This document shows positions 6,982-12,993 of a stretch of 21,666 nucleotides of DNA, one piece after another. The notes beneath the pieces are model-generated. The model was not told the origin of the DNA, did no database searches, and saw only the letters and a program-made list of their open reading frames with translations. The position numbers and the translations under genes are program-made. Every line of letters starts with the position of its first letter. The stretch's first letter is position 1. Source of the stretch: an uncultured Lachnospiraceae bacterium (GTDB lineage: Bacteria; Bacillota; Clostridia; Lachnospirales; Lachnospiraceae). The DNA lies in NCBI GenBank assembly GCA_910588285.1, contig CAJUQB010000003.1, positions 71,384-93,049 of the forward strand, written 5' to 3'.

Positions 6982-7929
6982 ATGGTAATTGCTGTAACCA
7001 TGTGTAAGCTCCTGGCAGCCTTGCTGCTGGGGTATTATCTGAATAAAAGGGGGATCCTGGACGAAGGCACCAGCAAGCGCCTGTCCACGATGATCGTCAA
7101 TTATGTGCTGCCCTTTCTGATCATCAGCTCTGTGGCAGGGATTGAGGGGAATCAGGGGGAAGTATTGGTGCTGTTTCTGGCTGGACTGTTGTGCTACTGC
7201 ATCTTCCCGCTGATCGCCTGGGTGCTGGTGCGTTTTTTGCGGGTTCCGGTGACGCTGCGGGGCACCTATATGTGCATGCTGATTTTTTCCAACAATTCCT
7301 TTATGGGCTATCCGGTGGTGTCTGCGCTGTTTGGAAACCAGGCAATTTTCTATACAACGATTTTCCATATGGCCTTCAACCTGATGTTTTTCTCCCTGGG
7401 GATGATTTTGATCCGCCGGGATGCCCAGGTGGACGAGTATAAGCCGGACAGGCCCTTAAGGCCCAGAGAACGGCTGGCCGTAGTGCGCCAGGTGGCCAAC
7501 AACGGGGTGATTGCTTCCATCCTGGCATTGGTGATCTATTTTTGCAGGATTCCGCTGCCTGGCATTGTATCAGAGACCTGCAGTTTTATTGGGAATGTCT
7601 GCATGCCCCTGTCTATGATGGTGATTGGCTGCAGCATTGCAGGATATCCTCTTCGGGAGCTTTTTACGGAGAAGCGTGTTTATTTTGTGGCCGCATTCCG
7701 GCTGATTCTGCTGCCGCTGCTGACTTATTTTGGTGTGGGGCTTCTGATCCCCAACAATGAGATTGTTAAAATTGCAACTATCACAGTGGGGATGCCCATT
7801 GCTTCCCTGGTGGCTATGGGCTCCGCACCCTTTCGGGAGCAGGGAAAGGCGGCCTCCATTGCAGTGGTATTTTCTACCCTGTGCTCCATGGCTACGATCC
7901 CGGTGATGTGTATGCTGCTGGGAGCATGA
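6982..7929 (+). CDS. AEC-family (auxin efflux carrier) transporter
   Basis: This 315-residue membrane protein has about ten hydrophobic segments in two halves, as in the AEC/MleP family. The N-terminus (GYYLNKRGILDEGTSKRLS, then VNYVLPFLI) matches the family opening. N-rich helix breaks such as SNNSFMGYP (near 99) and a matching break in the second half mark the crossover sites of the bile/arsenite/riboflavin-type fold. Members move organic anions such as malate or malonate; the substrate here is unknown. The start is uncertain: ATG 6982 is chosen over GTG 6973, and the ribosome binding site is weak (AAGTGAG about 8 nt ahead), suggesting low expression or coupling to the upstream gene. Confidence 0.87.
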   Translation: MVIAVTMCKLLAALLLGYYLNKRGILDEGTSKRLSTMIVNYVLPFLIISSVAGIEGNQGEVLVLFLAGLLCYCIFPLIAWVLVRFLRVPVTLRGTYMCMLIFSNNSFMGYPVVSALFGNQAIFYTTIFHMAFNLMFFSLGMILIRRDAQVDEYKPDRPLRPRERLAVVRQVANNGVIASILALVIYFCRIPLPGIVSETCSFIGNVCMPLSMMVIGCSIAGYPLRELFTEKRVYFVAAFRLILLPLLTYFGVGLLIPNNEIVKIATITVGMPIASLVAMGSAPFREQGKAASIAVVFSTLCSMATIPVMCMLLGA

Positions 7930-7989
7930 AATCAGAAAAGCCTTATTTGCCATGCACAAAATGCAAATGCCCTCTTTGTCGGGCAGTTC

Positions 7990-8206
7990 ATATTATGATG
8001 TTGGGGTCAAAAGGTATTTTGACCCCTATGATACCACGGATTGCTCCGCATTTCATGCTCCCGCAATCCTAAAACACCTCAAATCCGCTCATTTTTCTAC
8101 GAAAAATGGCTACTTTTCGGTGTTTTGCGGGTCCCAAGTTCAAAAATCCTCTTGCAAGCCAGCTTGCATCGGATTTATTGACCTTTTGACCCTGGTATCA
8201 TATTAT
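7990..8206. mobile_element. MITE-like structured element with inverted ends
   Basis: The ends (7990-8015 and 8181-8206) are imperfect 26-bp inverted repeats matching at 21 positions. They share a perfect GGGTCAAAAGGT core. Inside are a perfect 10-bp hairpin GGGGTCAAAA/TTTTGACCCC (8003-8026), AAAACACC/GGTGTTTT (8071-8078 with 8119-8126) enclosing a CGAAAA/TTTTCG hairpin, and GCAAGC-CA-GCTTGC (8154-8167). A second nested pair, ATGATACCA/TGGTATCAT, lies at 8028-8036 and 8193-8201. No coding capacity fits the flanking genes. It fills most of the 325-bp gap between the AEC and deacetylase genes. No clear target-site duplication was found, so mobility is inferred; a structured RNA is the alternative. 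Confidence 0.55.
8178..8206 (+). promoter_or_regulatory. Promoter of the polysaccharide deacetylase, inside the right end of the repeat element
   Basis: TTGACC (8178-8183), 17-bp spacer, TATTAT (8201-8206). The predicted start is near 8213, giving a leader of about 42 nt. Both hexamers lie in or next to the right inverted end of the 7990-8206 element, so the element probably supplies the promoter. Confidence 0.6.
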
Positions 8207-8254
8207 ATATCATGCCTGCATATACTGTACCAACAATGGGCAGGAGGGATTTTC

Positions 8255-8989
8255 ATGAAATCCACCTGGAAAAAGATGCTTTTTGTTGACGGTATTTTTG
8301 TATATATGATTGCAGCTGTCCTGTCAGTCTCCTATTACCGGGAACAGACTGCCCGGACCAGAGAAGGGATGCCTGCTTTTGGAGGGGCAACAGAAGCAGA
8401 AGCGGGGGCGGCGGCAGATCCCTACCGGGAGATGGGGAAGCGTGTGGCCCTGACCTTTGATGACGGGCCAAACCCTTACTATACGGAACCGCTGCTGGCG
8501 GGCCTGTCGGAACGTGGTGTGAAAGCCACGTTTTTTCTGCTGGGGAAGGAAGTGGAGAAGCATCCGGAGATTGTGGAGGAAATCCAGAAGCAGGGGCATA
8601 TCATCGGGAATCATTCCTACCAGCATGAGCAGCTGAGCCGCCTCAGCGATGAGGCAGCCTGCGGGCAGGTGGAGCGCACCAATGAGCTGATTCATGGAAT
8701 TACCGGGGAGTATCCCCTGTATTTGCGGCCGCCCTATGGGGACTGGAAGGATGGCCTGGACTGCGAAACCATTATGATAGAGGTATTGTGGGATGTGGAT
8801 CCCCGGGACTGGGCTACCAGCGATACTGCCGCTGTGGTGAAACGTGTGACAGGCAAGGTGCAGGACGGGGACATTATTCTGATGCATGATGCCTCGGAGT
8901 CCTCCGTAAAGGCAGCTCTGGAGGTGGTTGACCGCCTGAAGGCGGAGGGGTATCAGTTTGTGACAGTGGAGGAGCTTTTGCTGGAGTGA
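8255..8989 (+). CDS. Membrane-anchored polysaccharide deacetylase (NodB/CE4)
   Basis: This 244-residue protein has an N-terminal helix (residues 8-27), probably an uncleaved anchor, that places the catalytic domain outside. CE4 motifs are in order: TFDDGP (67-72), HSYQH (120-124, metal histidines), RPPYG (158-162), WDVDPRDW (179-186) and ILMHD (208-212, catalytic His211). These enzymes remove N- or O-acetyl groups from peptidoglycan or other cell-wall glycans with a divalent metal. ATG 8255 is the start because AGGAGG (8242-8247) lies 7 nt ahead. The open frame continues upstream to 7952 only because it runs through the repeat element and the promoter. The gene is transcribed alone or with what follows; no terminator was seen after it. 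Confidence 0.93.
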   Translation: MKSTWKKMLFVDGIFVYMIAAVLSVSYYREQTARTREGMPAFGGATEAEAGAAADPYREMGKRVALTFDDGPNPYYTEPLLAGLSERGVKATFFLLGKEVEKHPEIVEEIQKQGHIIGNHSYQHEQLSRLSDEAACGQVERTNELIHGITGEYPLYLRPPYGDWKDGLDCETIMIEVLWDVDPRDWATSDTAAVVKRVTGKVQDGDIILMHDASESSVKAALEVVDRLKAEGYQFVTVEELLLE

Positions 8990-9057
8990 GCTATGGGCGG
9001 CTGTCCGAATGCAATGAATTTTAACAGGAATTGGCGCAGTGTGTTAACATCAGATGC

Positions 9058-9086
9058 TGGACAATCGTACAGAGTACCGCTATAAT
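9058..9086 (+). promoter_or_regulatory. Promoter of the HTH-AbrB/ABC operon with spacer dyad
   Basis: TGGACA (9058-9063), 17-bp spacer, TATAAT (9081-9086). The spacer contains GTAC-AGA-GTAC (9067-9077), an interrupted dyad well placed to be an operator for the HTH-AbrB protein encoded next; that role is inference. Confidence 0.65.
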
Positions 9087-9123
9087 TCAAGATATCCTAC
9101 TTGAAATAGAGGGAGTGAAAAGT

Positions 9124-9579
9124 ATGATTGCACGAAATATTCTGAATCTGCGGAAGGCCGCCAATCTGACCCAGGAGCAAATAGCAGAGCGCATCGGCGT
9201 CGCCCGCCAGACCATCGCAAAGTGGGAAAACGGAGACAGTGTGCCGGACATTGATAGCTGCAGCCGAATCGCAGATATATTCAATGTGAGCCTGGACGAC
9301 CTGGTGAATTATTCCGGCGGTGAGACACCGGCAGGGCCGCTGCCACCCAAGGGGAAATATGTGTTTGGAGCCGTGACGGTGGGGGAACGGGGACAGATTG
9401 TGATTCCCAGCCGGGCCAGGAGGATATTTGATATTCAGGCTGGAGATACCCTGGTGATGCTTGGGGATATTAACCAGGGCCTGGCCATGGTGAAGGAGGA
9501 TGGACTGCTGGAAATGCTGGGCTATTCCAAAAAACCAGGGGATCCGGAGCAGAGCGGTGAGAGGGGAGGACGCCTATGA
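9124..9579 (+). CDS. XRE-type HTH regulator fused to a SpoVT/AbrB domain
   Basis: This 151-residue regulator has an XRE helix-turn-helix in residues 2-61 (LTQEQIAERIGVARQTIAKWENG at 15-37 is the HTH core). A swapped-hairpin AbrB/SpoVT domain follows in about 82-124 (VTVGERGQIVIPSRARR). Two DNA-binding modules in one chain are frequent in Clostridia next to ABC-2 exporters. Start 9124 is chosen because GGGAG (9111-9115) lies 8 nt upstream; the longer frame to 9031 would run through the promoter. It probably autoregulates the operon through sites around 9058-9086. Its stop overlaps the ABC remnant start (ATGA, 9576-9579). Confidence 0.88.
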   Translation: MIARNILNLRKAANLTQEQIAERIGVARQTIAKWENGDSVPDIDSCSRIADIFNVSLDDLVNYSGGETPAGPLPPKGKYVFGAVTVGERGQIVIPSRARRIFDIQAGDTLVMLGDINQGLAMVKEDGLLEMLGYSKKPGDPEQSGERGGRL

Positions 9580-9815
9580 AGGTCATTGAGGTAAGGGGGC
9601 TGACGATTCTTTTTTCCACCCATATTATCTCGGATCTGGAAAAATGTGCGGACGATATCATTTACATCCAGGAGGGGCGGATCCACAGCGCCTTAAGCCT
9701 GCAGGAGTTTGCGGCTGCCTATCCCCAGGACAGCCTGGAGGAGATCATGATCGGGCTGGAGCAGGAAGCGCGGAAAAGTAGATGGGAGGGCAGCTATGAA
9801 AAAATTGATTTATAA
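9576..9815 (+). pseudogene. ABC transporter ATPase remnant with large in-frame internal deletion
   Basis: Only 79 codons remain. Residues 1-10 (MKVIEVRGLT) are the normal start of an ABC-2 type ATPase. From residue 11 the sequence jumps straight to the H-loop region (ILFSTHIISDLEKCADDIIYIQEGRI) and the C-terminal LEEIM segment. The Walker A, Q-loop, signature and Walker B parts, around 150-200 residues in intact relatives, are missing without a frameshift. The native ribosome binding site (GGGGAGG, 9563-9569), the ATGA coupling to the regulator and the 20-bp overlap with the permease are intact, which points to a recent deletion. It cannot hydrolyse ATP. Loss near 9605/9606 is seen directly; the cause is unknown. 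Confidence 0.85.
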
Positions 9816-10443
9816 AGAAATTATGCTTGCAATGCACCCAACGGCGCCGATCTTTCTGCTGCTGTCCGCCATGCTCCTGATTCCCAATTATCCCTATGGG
9901 GTAATTTTTTTCTATACCAGCCTGGCAGTGTTTTTTACTTGTCTCACAGGGCGGGAAAATCAGGACGTGTCATTTACCATGCTCCTTCCGGTGCGAAAAC
10001 GGGATGTTGTGAAGGCTCGGTTTGCCCTGGTGGTGGGGCTGGAGCTGTGCCAGATGGCAGTGGCAGTTCCATTTGCAGCAGTGCGGCAGCATATGGGGCT
10101 GCCGGGGAATCAGGTGGGGATGGATGCCAATATCCCGCTGTTCGGGCTTGCTTTTGTGATGCTGGGCCTGTTCCATCTTGTATTTTTCGGAATTTATTAT
10201 CAAGATGTCCGTAAGGTTGGGAAGGCATTTGTTGTATCCTCAGCAGTGATCTTTTTGTATATCGGGGCAGCGGAGACGCTGACGCACATCCTGCCTTTTC
10301 TGCGGGACCATATGGATACTTCGGATCCCCGGTATTTGGGCGAGAAGCTGATTTTTCTGCTGGCCGGGGCAGCGTTGTACCTTGTGATGACGCTGGCAGC
10401 CTTTTACAAGGCGGTACGGGATTTTGAAGGGCAGGATCTGTAA
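9796..10443 (+). CDS. ABC-2 type transporter permease
   Basis: This 215-residue integral membrane protein has about six helices. The N-terminal cytoplasmic MKKLIYKEI opening and the early ENQDVSFTMLLPVRKRDVVKAR loop (about 54-75) are typical of ABC-2 permeases that pair with small ATPases in HTH-regulated exporters. GGGAGGG (9784-9790) precedes the start by 5 nt, and the start lies inside the ATPase remnant. Because its cognate ATPase is deleted, it is either an orphan or served by an ATPase encoded elsewhere. The reading frame itself is intact. A terminator follows at 10508-10547. Confidence 0.82.
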   Translation: MKKLIYKEIMLAMHPTAPIFLLLSAMLLIPNYPYGVIFFYTSLAVFFTCLTGRENQDVSFTMLLPVRKRDVVKARFALVVGLELCQMAVAVPFAAVRQHMGLPGNQVGMDANIPLFGLAFVMLGLFHLVFFGIYYQDVRKVGKAFVVSSAVIFLYIGAAETLTHILPFLRDHMDTSDPRYLGEKLIFLLAGAALYLVMTLAAFYKAVRDFEGQDL

Positions 10444-10507
10444 GCTTGAATCCTTGCGGTCAAACAGGGGAAAGCCGTGCATTAGAATCATATCAAATAC
10501 AGTATAA

Positions 10508-10547
10508 AGGCGTATGGAACAGAAATAGAAACCATGCGTCTTTTTTT
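10508..10547 (+). terminator. Intrinsic terminator of the HTH-AbrB/ABC operon
   Basis: AGGCGTATGG (10508-10517) pairs with CCATGCGTCT (10532-10541) in a 10-bp stem with two G-U pairs and a 14-nt loop. It is followed by a seven-T tract at 10541-10547. It lies about 65 nt after the permease stop. Confidence 0.85.
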
Positions 10548-10549
10548 AT

Positions 10550-10581
10550 GATATCGGAAATTCCTCCGGATTTCCGATATC
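10550..10581 (-). repeat. Palindromic intergenic repeat, copy 1
   Basis: GATATCGGAAAT and ATTTCCGATATC form a 12-bp perfect stem around an 8-nt centre. Read on the minus strand it is preceded by CTTTTTGT, and the 21-nt stretch from TTTTTGTG to GGAAATCC is identical to copy 2 at 21266-21304 on the plus strand. The two copies are therefore members of one repeat family in opposite orientations. Confidence 0.8.
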
Positions 10582-10730
10582 ACAAAAAGCCCTCCGGGCG
10601 GGATGCGCACCTCGCGGAGATAAAATTAGCCGTGAACGGCACCGCTCGGGCGCGAAGAATGCGCAGAGCGCATTCATTGTTTTGCCCAAAACGAAAGGGA
10701 CAGGACAAAGCAAGAAAAAGTATTTTTTTG
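10582..10730. other. GC-rich hairpin-dense intergenic stretch
   Basis: This noncoding stretch contains several short perfect hairpins: GCCC-GGA-GGGC read on the minus strand near 10590, GCCGT/ACGGC (about 10629-10640), and GAATGCGC-AGA-GCGCATTC (10657-10675). On the minus strand the first is followed by TTTTT and then the palindromic repeat, so it may act as a terminator. No ribosome binding site or protein-like frame was found. It may be part of the same repetitive element or a structured RNA; this cannot be decided from one copy. Confidence 0.45.
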
Positions 10731-10759
10731 TTGACAAATAATATTATATGGTATATAGT
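10731..10759 (+). promoter_or_regulatory. Promoter of the padR-DUF1700-DUF4097 operon
   Basis: TTGACA (10731-10736), 17-bp spacer, TATAGT (10754-10759), in very AT-rich DNA. The predicted start is near 10766, giving a leader of about 48 nt. Confidence 0.8.
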
Positions 10760-10798
10760 ATTAATCATAAAATAGTAATATGCATAAAATAATATTAT
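10738..10798 (+). promoter_or_regulatory. Paired ATAATATTAT palindromes, candidate PadR operators
   Basis: The perfect 10-bp palindrome ATAATATTAT occurs at 10738-10747, in the promoter spacer, and at 10789-10798, just before the AAGGAG site. The copies are 51 bp apart, close to five helical turns. Binding by the PadR dimer encoded next would block both polymerase and leader clearance. This is inference; the AT-richness of the region raises the chance of coincidence. Confidence 0.45.
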
Positions 10799-10813
10799 AC
10801 AAGGAGTGGTGGC

Positions 10814-11137
10814 ATGGTATTTAACACAGGTGCAGCCCTCCTGGATGCCATTGTGCTGGCAGTTGTATGCAAGGAGGAGGACGGAACCTATGGGTACAAA
10901 ATTACCCAGGATGTGCGCAGAGCCATTGAGATTTCGGAATCTACCCTGTATCCAGTATTGCGGAGGCTGCAGAAGGATGGCTGCCTGGAGGTCTACGATC
11001 AGGAATGCGGTGGAAGAAACCGCAGGTATTACAAGATTACAGCCAGAGGCGGCGAACAGCTGGCCGATTATAGAAGGGAATGGGAAGATTACGCTTCCAA
11101 AATATCATTGCTGTTTTCGGGAGAGGAGTCAATATGA
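10814..11137 (+). CDS. PadR-family transcriptional regulator
   Basis: This 107-residue winged-helix repressor has the classic PadR core GYKITQDVRRAIEISESTLYPVLRRLQKDGCLE (about 27-59), followed by the wing GGRNRRYYKITARG (66-79). A short C-terminal helix ends at 107; the length fits the small PadR subfamily 2. AAGGAG (10801-10806) lies 7 nt ahead. Its stop overlaps the next ATG (11134-11137). PadR/DUF1700/DUF4097 operons are widespread in Firmicutes and usually autorepressed, responding to envelope stress or membrane-active compounds. The inducer is not known here. Confidence 0.93.
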   Translation: MVFNTGAALLDAIVLAVVCKEEDGTYGYKITQDVRRAIEISESTLYPVLRRLQKDGCLEVYDQECGGRNRRYYKITARGGEQLADYRREWEDYASKISLLFSGEESI

Positions 11138-11949
11138 GCAGAAAAGAATTTATGGCACGGCTGGAGAAGCTGTTGATGGATATTCCCACGGAAGAGCGGG
11201 TGGAGGCCATGGCCTTCTACCACAGCTATTTTGAGGATGCGGGGGAGGAGAATGAGGAACGTGTGATCCGTGAACTGGAGTCCCCGGAGAAGGTGGCGGC
11301 CAGCATCAAGGCGGAGATGAATCTGGAGGCCGGCCGGGAGGAAGAAAGCAGAAGAGAGGCAGAGGAAGCAGCCCCAAATGTGGCTGTGCCGGTGAAATAT
11401 GAGGGCACAGGAAGGGAATATACCCAGTCAGAGAGTGGATATACCCAGGCGGGCAATGGATATGGCCAGTCAGAGAACGGATACACCCAGGCGGGTAATG
11501 GATATGGCCAGTCAGAGAACGGATACACCCAGGCTGACAAGGGCGGTAAGGCGAAGGAGGATAATACCTTCAAGATTGTAATGATCGTAATTGTGGCGGT
11601 TCTGACCTGCCCCATTTGGCTGGGCTTGCTTGGGGGCCTGCTGGGACTGCTCCTGGGAGTATTGGGTGGAATATTTGGCATTGTGGTAGCGGCTGTGGCG
11701 ATTGCATTTTCTCTGTATCTGGCGGGCTTTGCACTGGTGGTGACAGCTTTAGTGGCATTTGGCGGCGGCGCTGGCGCCGTTGGCGCAGTGCTTCTGGGAG
11801 CAGGTCTTCTGGTACTGGCCTTTGCCCTTCTTAGTACAGTGATCTGCGTTTGGCTCTTTGGGGCTTTTGCACCCTGGGCGGTGCGGGGGATCCGTTCCCT
11901 GTGTAAGAGATTGGTTCAGAGAATTCGGAAGGGAGGATGTACAGTATGA
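11134..11949 (+). CDS. DUF1700-family membrane protein with Gly/Tyr/Gln/Asn heptad-repeat linker
   Basis: This is a 271-residue protein. Residues 1-60 are the DUF1700 helical domain (RKEFMARLEKLLMDIPTEERVEAMAFYHSYFEDAG). An acidic stretch (65-80) precedes six heptads of the GYTQAGN/GYGQSEN type (95-136), then several glycine-rich membrane helices (about 147-255) and a basic C-terminus. The family is thought to act in the membrane with the DUF4097 partner under PadR control; no enzymatic role is known. The repeat linker is unusual for the family. Start 11134 is chosen for AGGAG (11124-11128) and the ATGA overlap with padR; the longer frame lies inside padR. The stop overlaps the next start. 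Confidence 0.88.
   Translation: MSRKEFMARLEKLLMDIPTEERVEAMAFYHSYFEDAGEENEERVIRELESPEKVAASIKAEMNLEAGREEESRREAEEAAPNVAVPVKYEGTGREYTQSESGYTQAGNGYGQSENGYTQAGNGYGQSENGYTQADKGGKAKEDNTFKIVMIVIVAVLTCPIWLGLLGGLLGLLLGVLGGIFGIVVAAVAIAFSLYLAGFALVVTALVAFGGGAGAVGAVLLGAGLLVLAFALLSTVICVWLFGAFAPWAVRGIRSLCKRLVQRIRKGGCTV
11416..11541 (+). repeat. Tandem 42-bp (2 x 21) coding repeats in the DUF1700 gene
   Basis: Two nearly identical 42-bp units (11437-11478 and 11479-11520; differences are a T/C in a Tyr codon and a C/T in a Gly codon) are flanked by 21-bp half units at 11416-11436 and 11521-11541. They encode alternating GYTQAGN and GYGQSEN heptads. High DNA identity suggests recent duplication, and copy number may vary between strains without frameshift. 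Confidence 0.92.
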
Positions 11950-12968
11950 AAAATTTTACAAAAATCTGTCTGATTATTTGCGGGATTCTGATAGGAGTTG
12001 GGCTTCTGTGCTTTGTGACGGCCGCCTGTCTGGGGTTCAGCCGCGGGCAGTTGTGGGGGATGGTAGAGGACGGAAGGCTCTCTGTCGGATCCTGGGATAT
12101 TGGCCGGTTTATCGGCTGGGATTGGGATGACTGGTATGATGATTGGAATTGGGAGGCAGACGAGGATATGGACTGGGGAATGAAGAATTGGACGATAGAC
12201 AGCGATAAGCTGGAAGCAGGCTGGAAGGAGGATGCGTATACCTTTGATCCGGCAGAGATACGCGAGCTTGATATCGAATATAAGTTTGGGACCGTGCAGA
12301 TTGAGAAGTCTGAAAGCGGGAAGATCGAGATTGAGAGCAATTATCGGAATATCTGGGGAAATTATGACCGGGATGTGAAATGCAGCCAGGAGGGGCCTGT
12401 GCTCAAGATCCGGGACCGGGTAGACAAAAAGATTCTCCGTATGAAGCACGGAATATCGGATGCTGCCCTGATTATCCGCCTTCCCGAGGATTACAGATTT
12501 ACAGAAATGGAGATGGGATTTGGCGGTGCGGATGTTATGCTGGATACCCTGCTTCTGGCAGATCAGGTCCAGCTTGTGATTGGCGCCGGGAGGCTGGAAG
12601 GGAATGGGGCAAAACGGCTCATTGACGCCAAGGAGATTGAACTGGGGGTTGGCGCCGGGGAGATGGAGGTATCCGGCCTGCGGACTGAGAAGCTGACGGG
12701 AGAGTGCGGCGTGGGCAACCTAAGGATTGGCGATGTAACTGCCGAGGACTGCAGCCTGGAATGCGGCATCGGCCATCTGAGCCTTACGGTCAACGGAAAA
12801 GAGGAGGACTATGATTATGAGATCCAATGCGGCATCGGAAATGTGCAGCTGGGAGGCAGCACATACGGAGGCCTTGGCGCCAGCAAACGGATCGATCATC
12901 ATGCGGATCGGAAAATGGATATTGACTGCGGCATCGGAGAGGTGGTAGTATCATTTCAACAGGAGTGA
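11946..12968 (+). CDS. DUF4097-family membrane-anchored beta-repeat protein
   Basis: This is a 340-residue protein. Residues 7-30 form one membrane helix. Next comes an extraordinary Trp/Asp-rich stretch (W50, 58, 60, 63, 67, 69, 77, 82, with many Asp). The rest is a DUF4097/adhesin-like beta-solenoid with repeating G-G-A/G-V-G turns (FGGADV, VGAGEME, GVGNLRIG, CGIGHLSL, CGIGNVQL, CGIGEVVV). Start 11946 is preferred over 11937 because GGGAGG (11931-11936) needs spacing and the ATGA overlap with DUF1700 is exact. The solenoid is likely outside the membrane. The family is linked to envelope stress, but its biochemical role is unknown. Five of the turns carry Cys-Gly or Gly-Ala-Gly. Confidence 0.85.
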   Translation: MKNFTKICLIICGILIGVGLLCFVTAACLGFSRGQLWGMVEDGRLSVGSWDIGRFIGWDWDDWYDDWNWEADEDMDWGMKNWTIDSDKLEAGWKEDAYTFDPAEIRELDIEYKFGTVQIEKSESGKIEIESNYRNIWGNYDRDVKCSQEGPVLKIRDRVDKKILRMKHGISDAALIIRLPEDYRFTEMEMGFGGADVMLDTLLLADQVQLVIGAGRLEGNGAKRLIDAKEIELGVGAGEMEVSGLRTEKLTGECGVGNLRIGDVTAEDCSLECGIGHLSLTVNGKEEDYDYEIQCGIGNVQLGGSTYGGLGASKRIDHHADRKMDIDCGIGEVVVSFQQE

Positions 12969-12993
12969 TCCTACTACAAAAAGGAGTGATTTT

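Noticed and set aside
7952..8254. N-terminal extension of the polysaccharide deacetylase
   Set aside because: The extension runs through the structured repeat and the promoter; AGGAGG and a membrane anchor fit ATG 8255.
9031..9123. N-terminal extension of the HTH-AbrB regulator
   Set aside because: It would be read through the TGGACA/TATAAT promoter; ATG 9124 has a ribosome binding site and begins the HTH directly.
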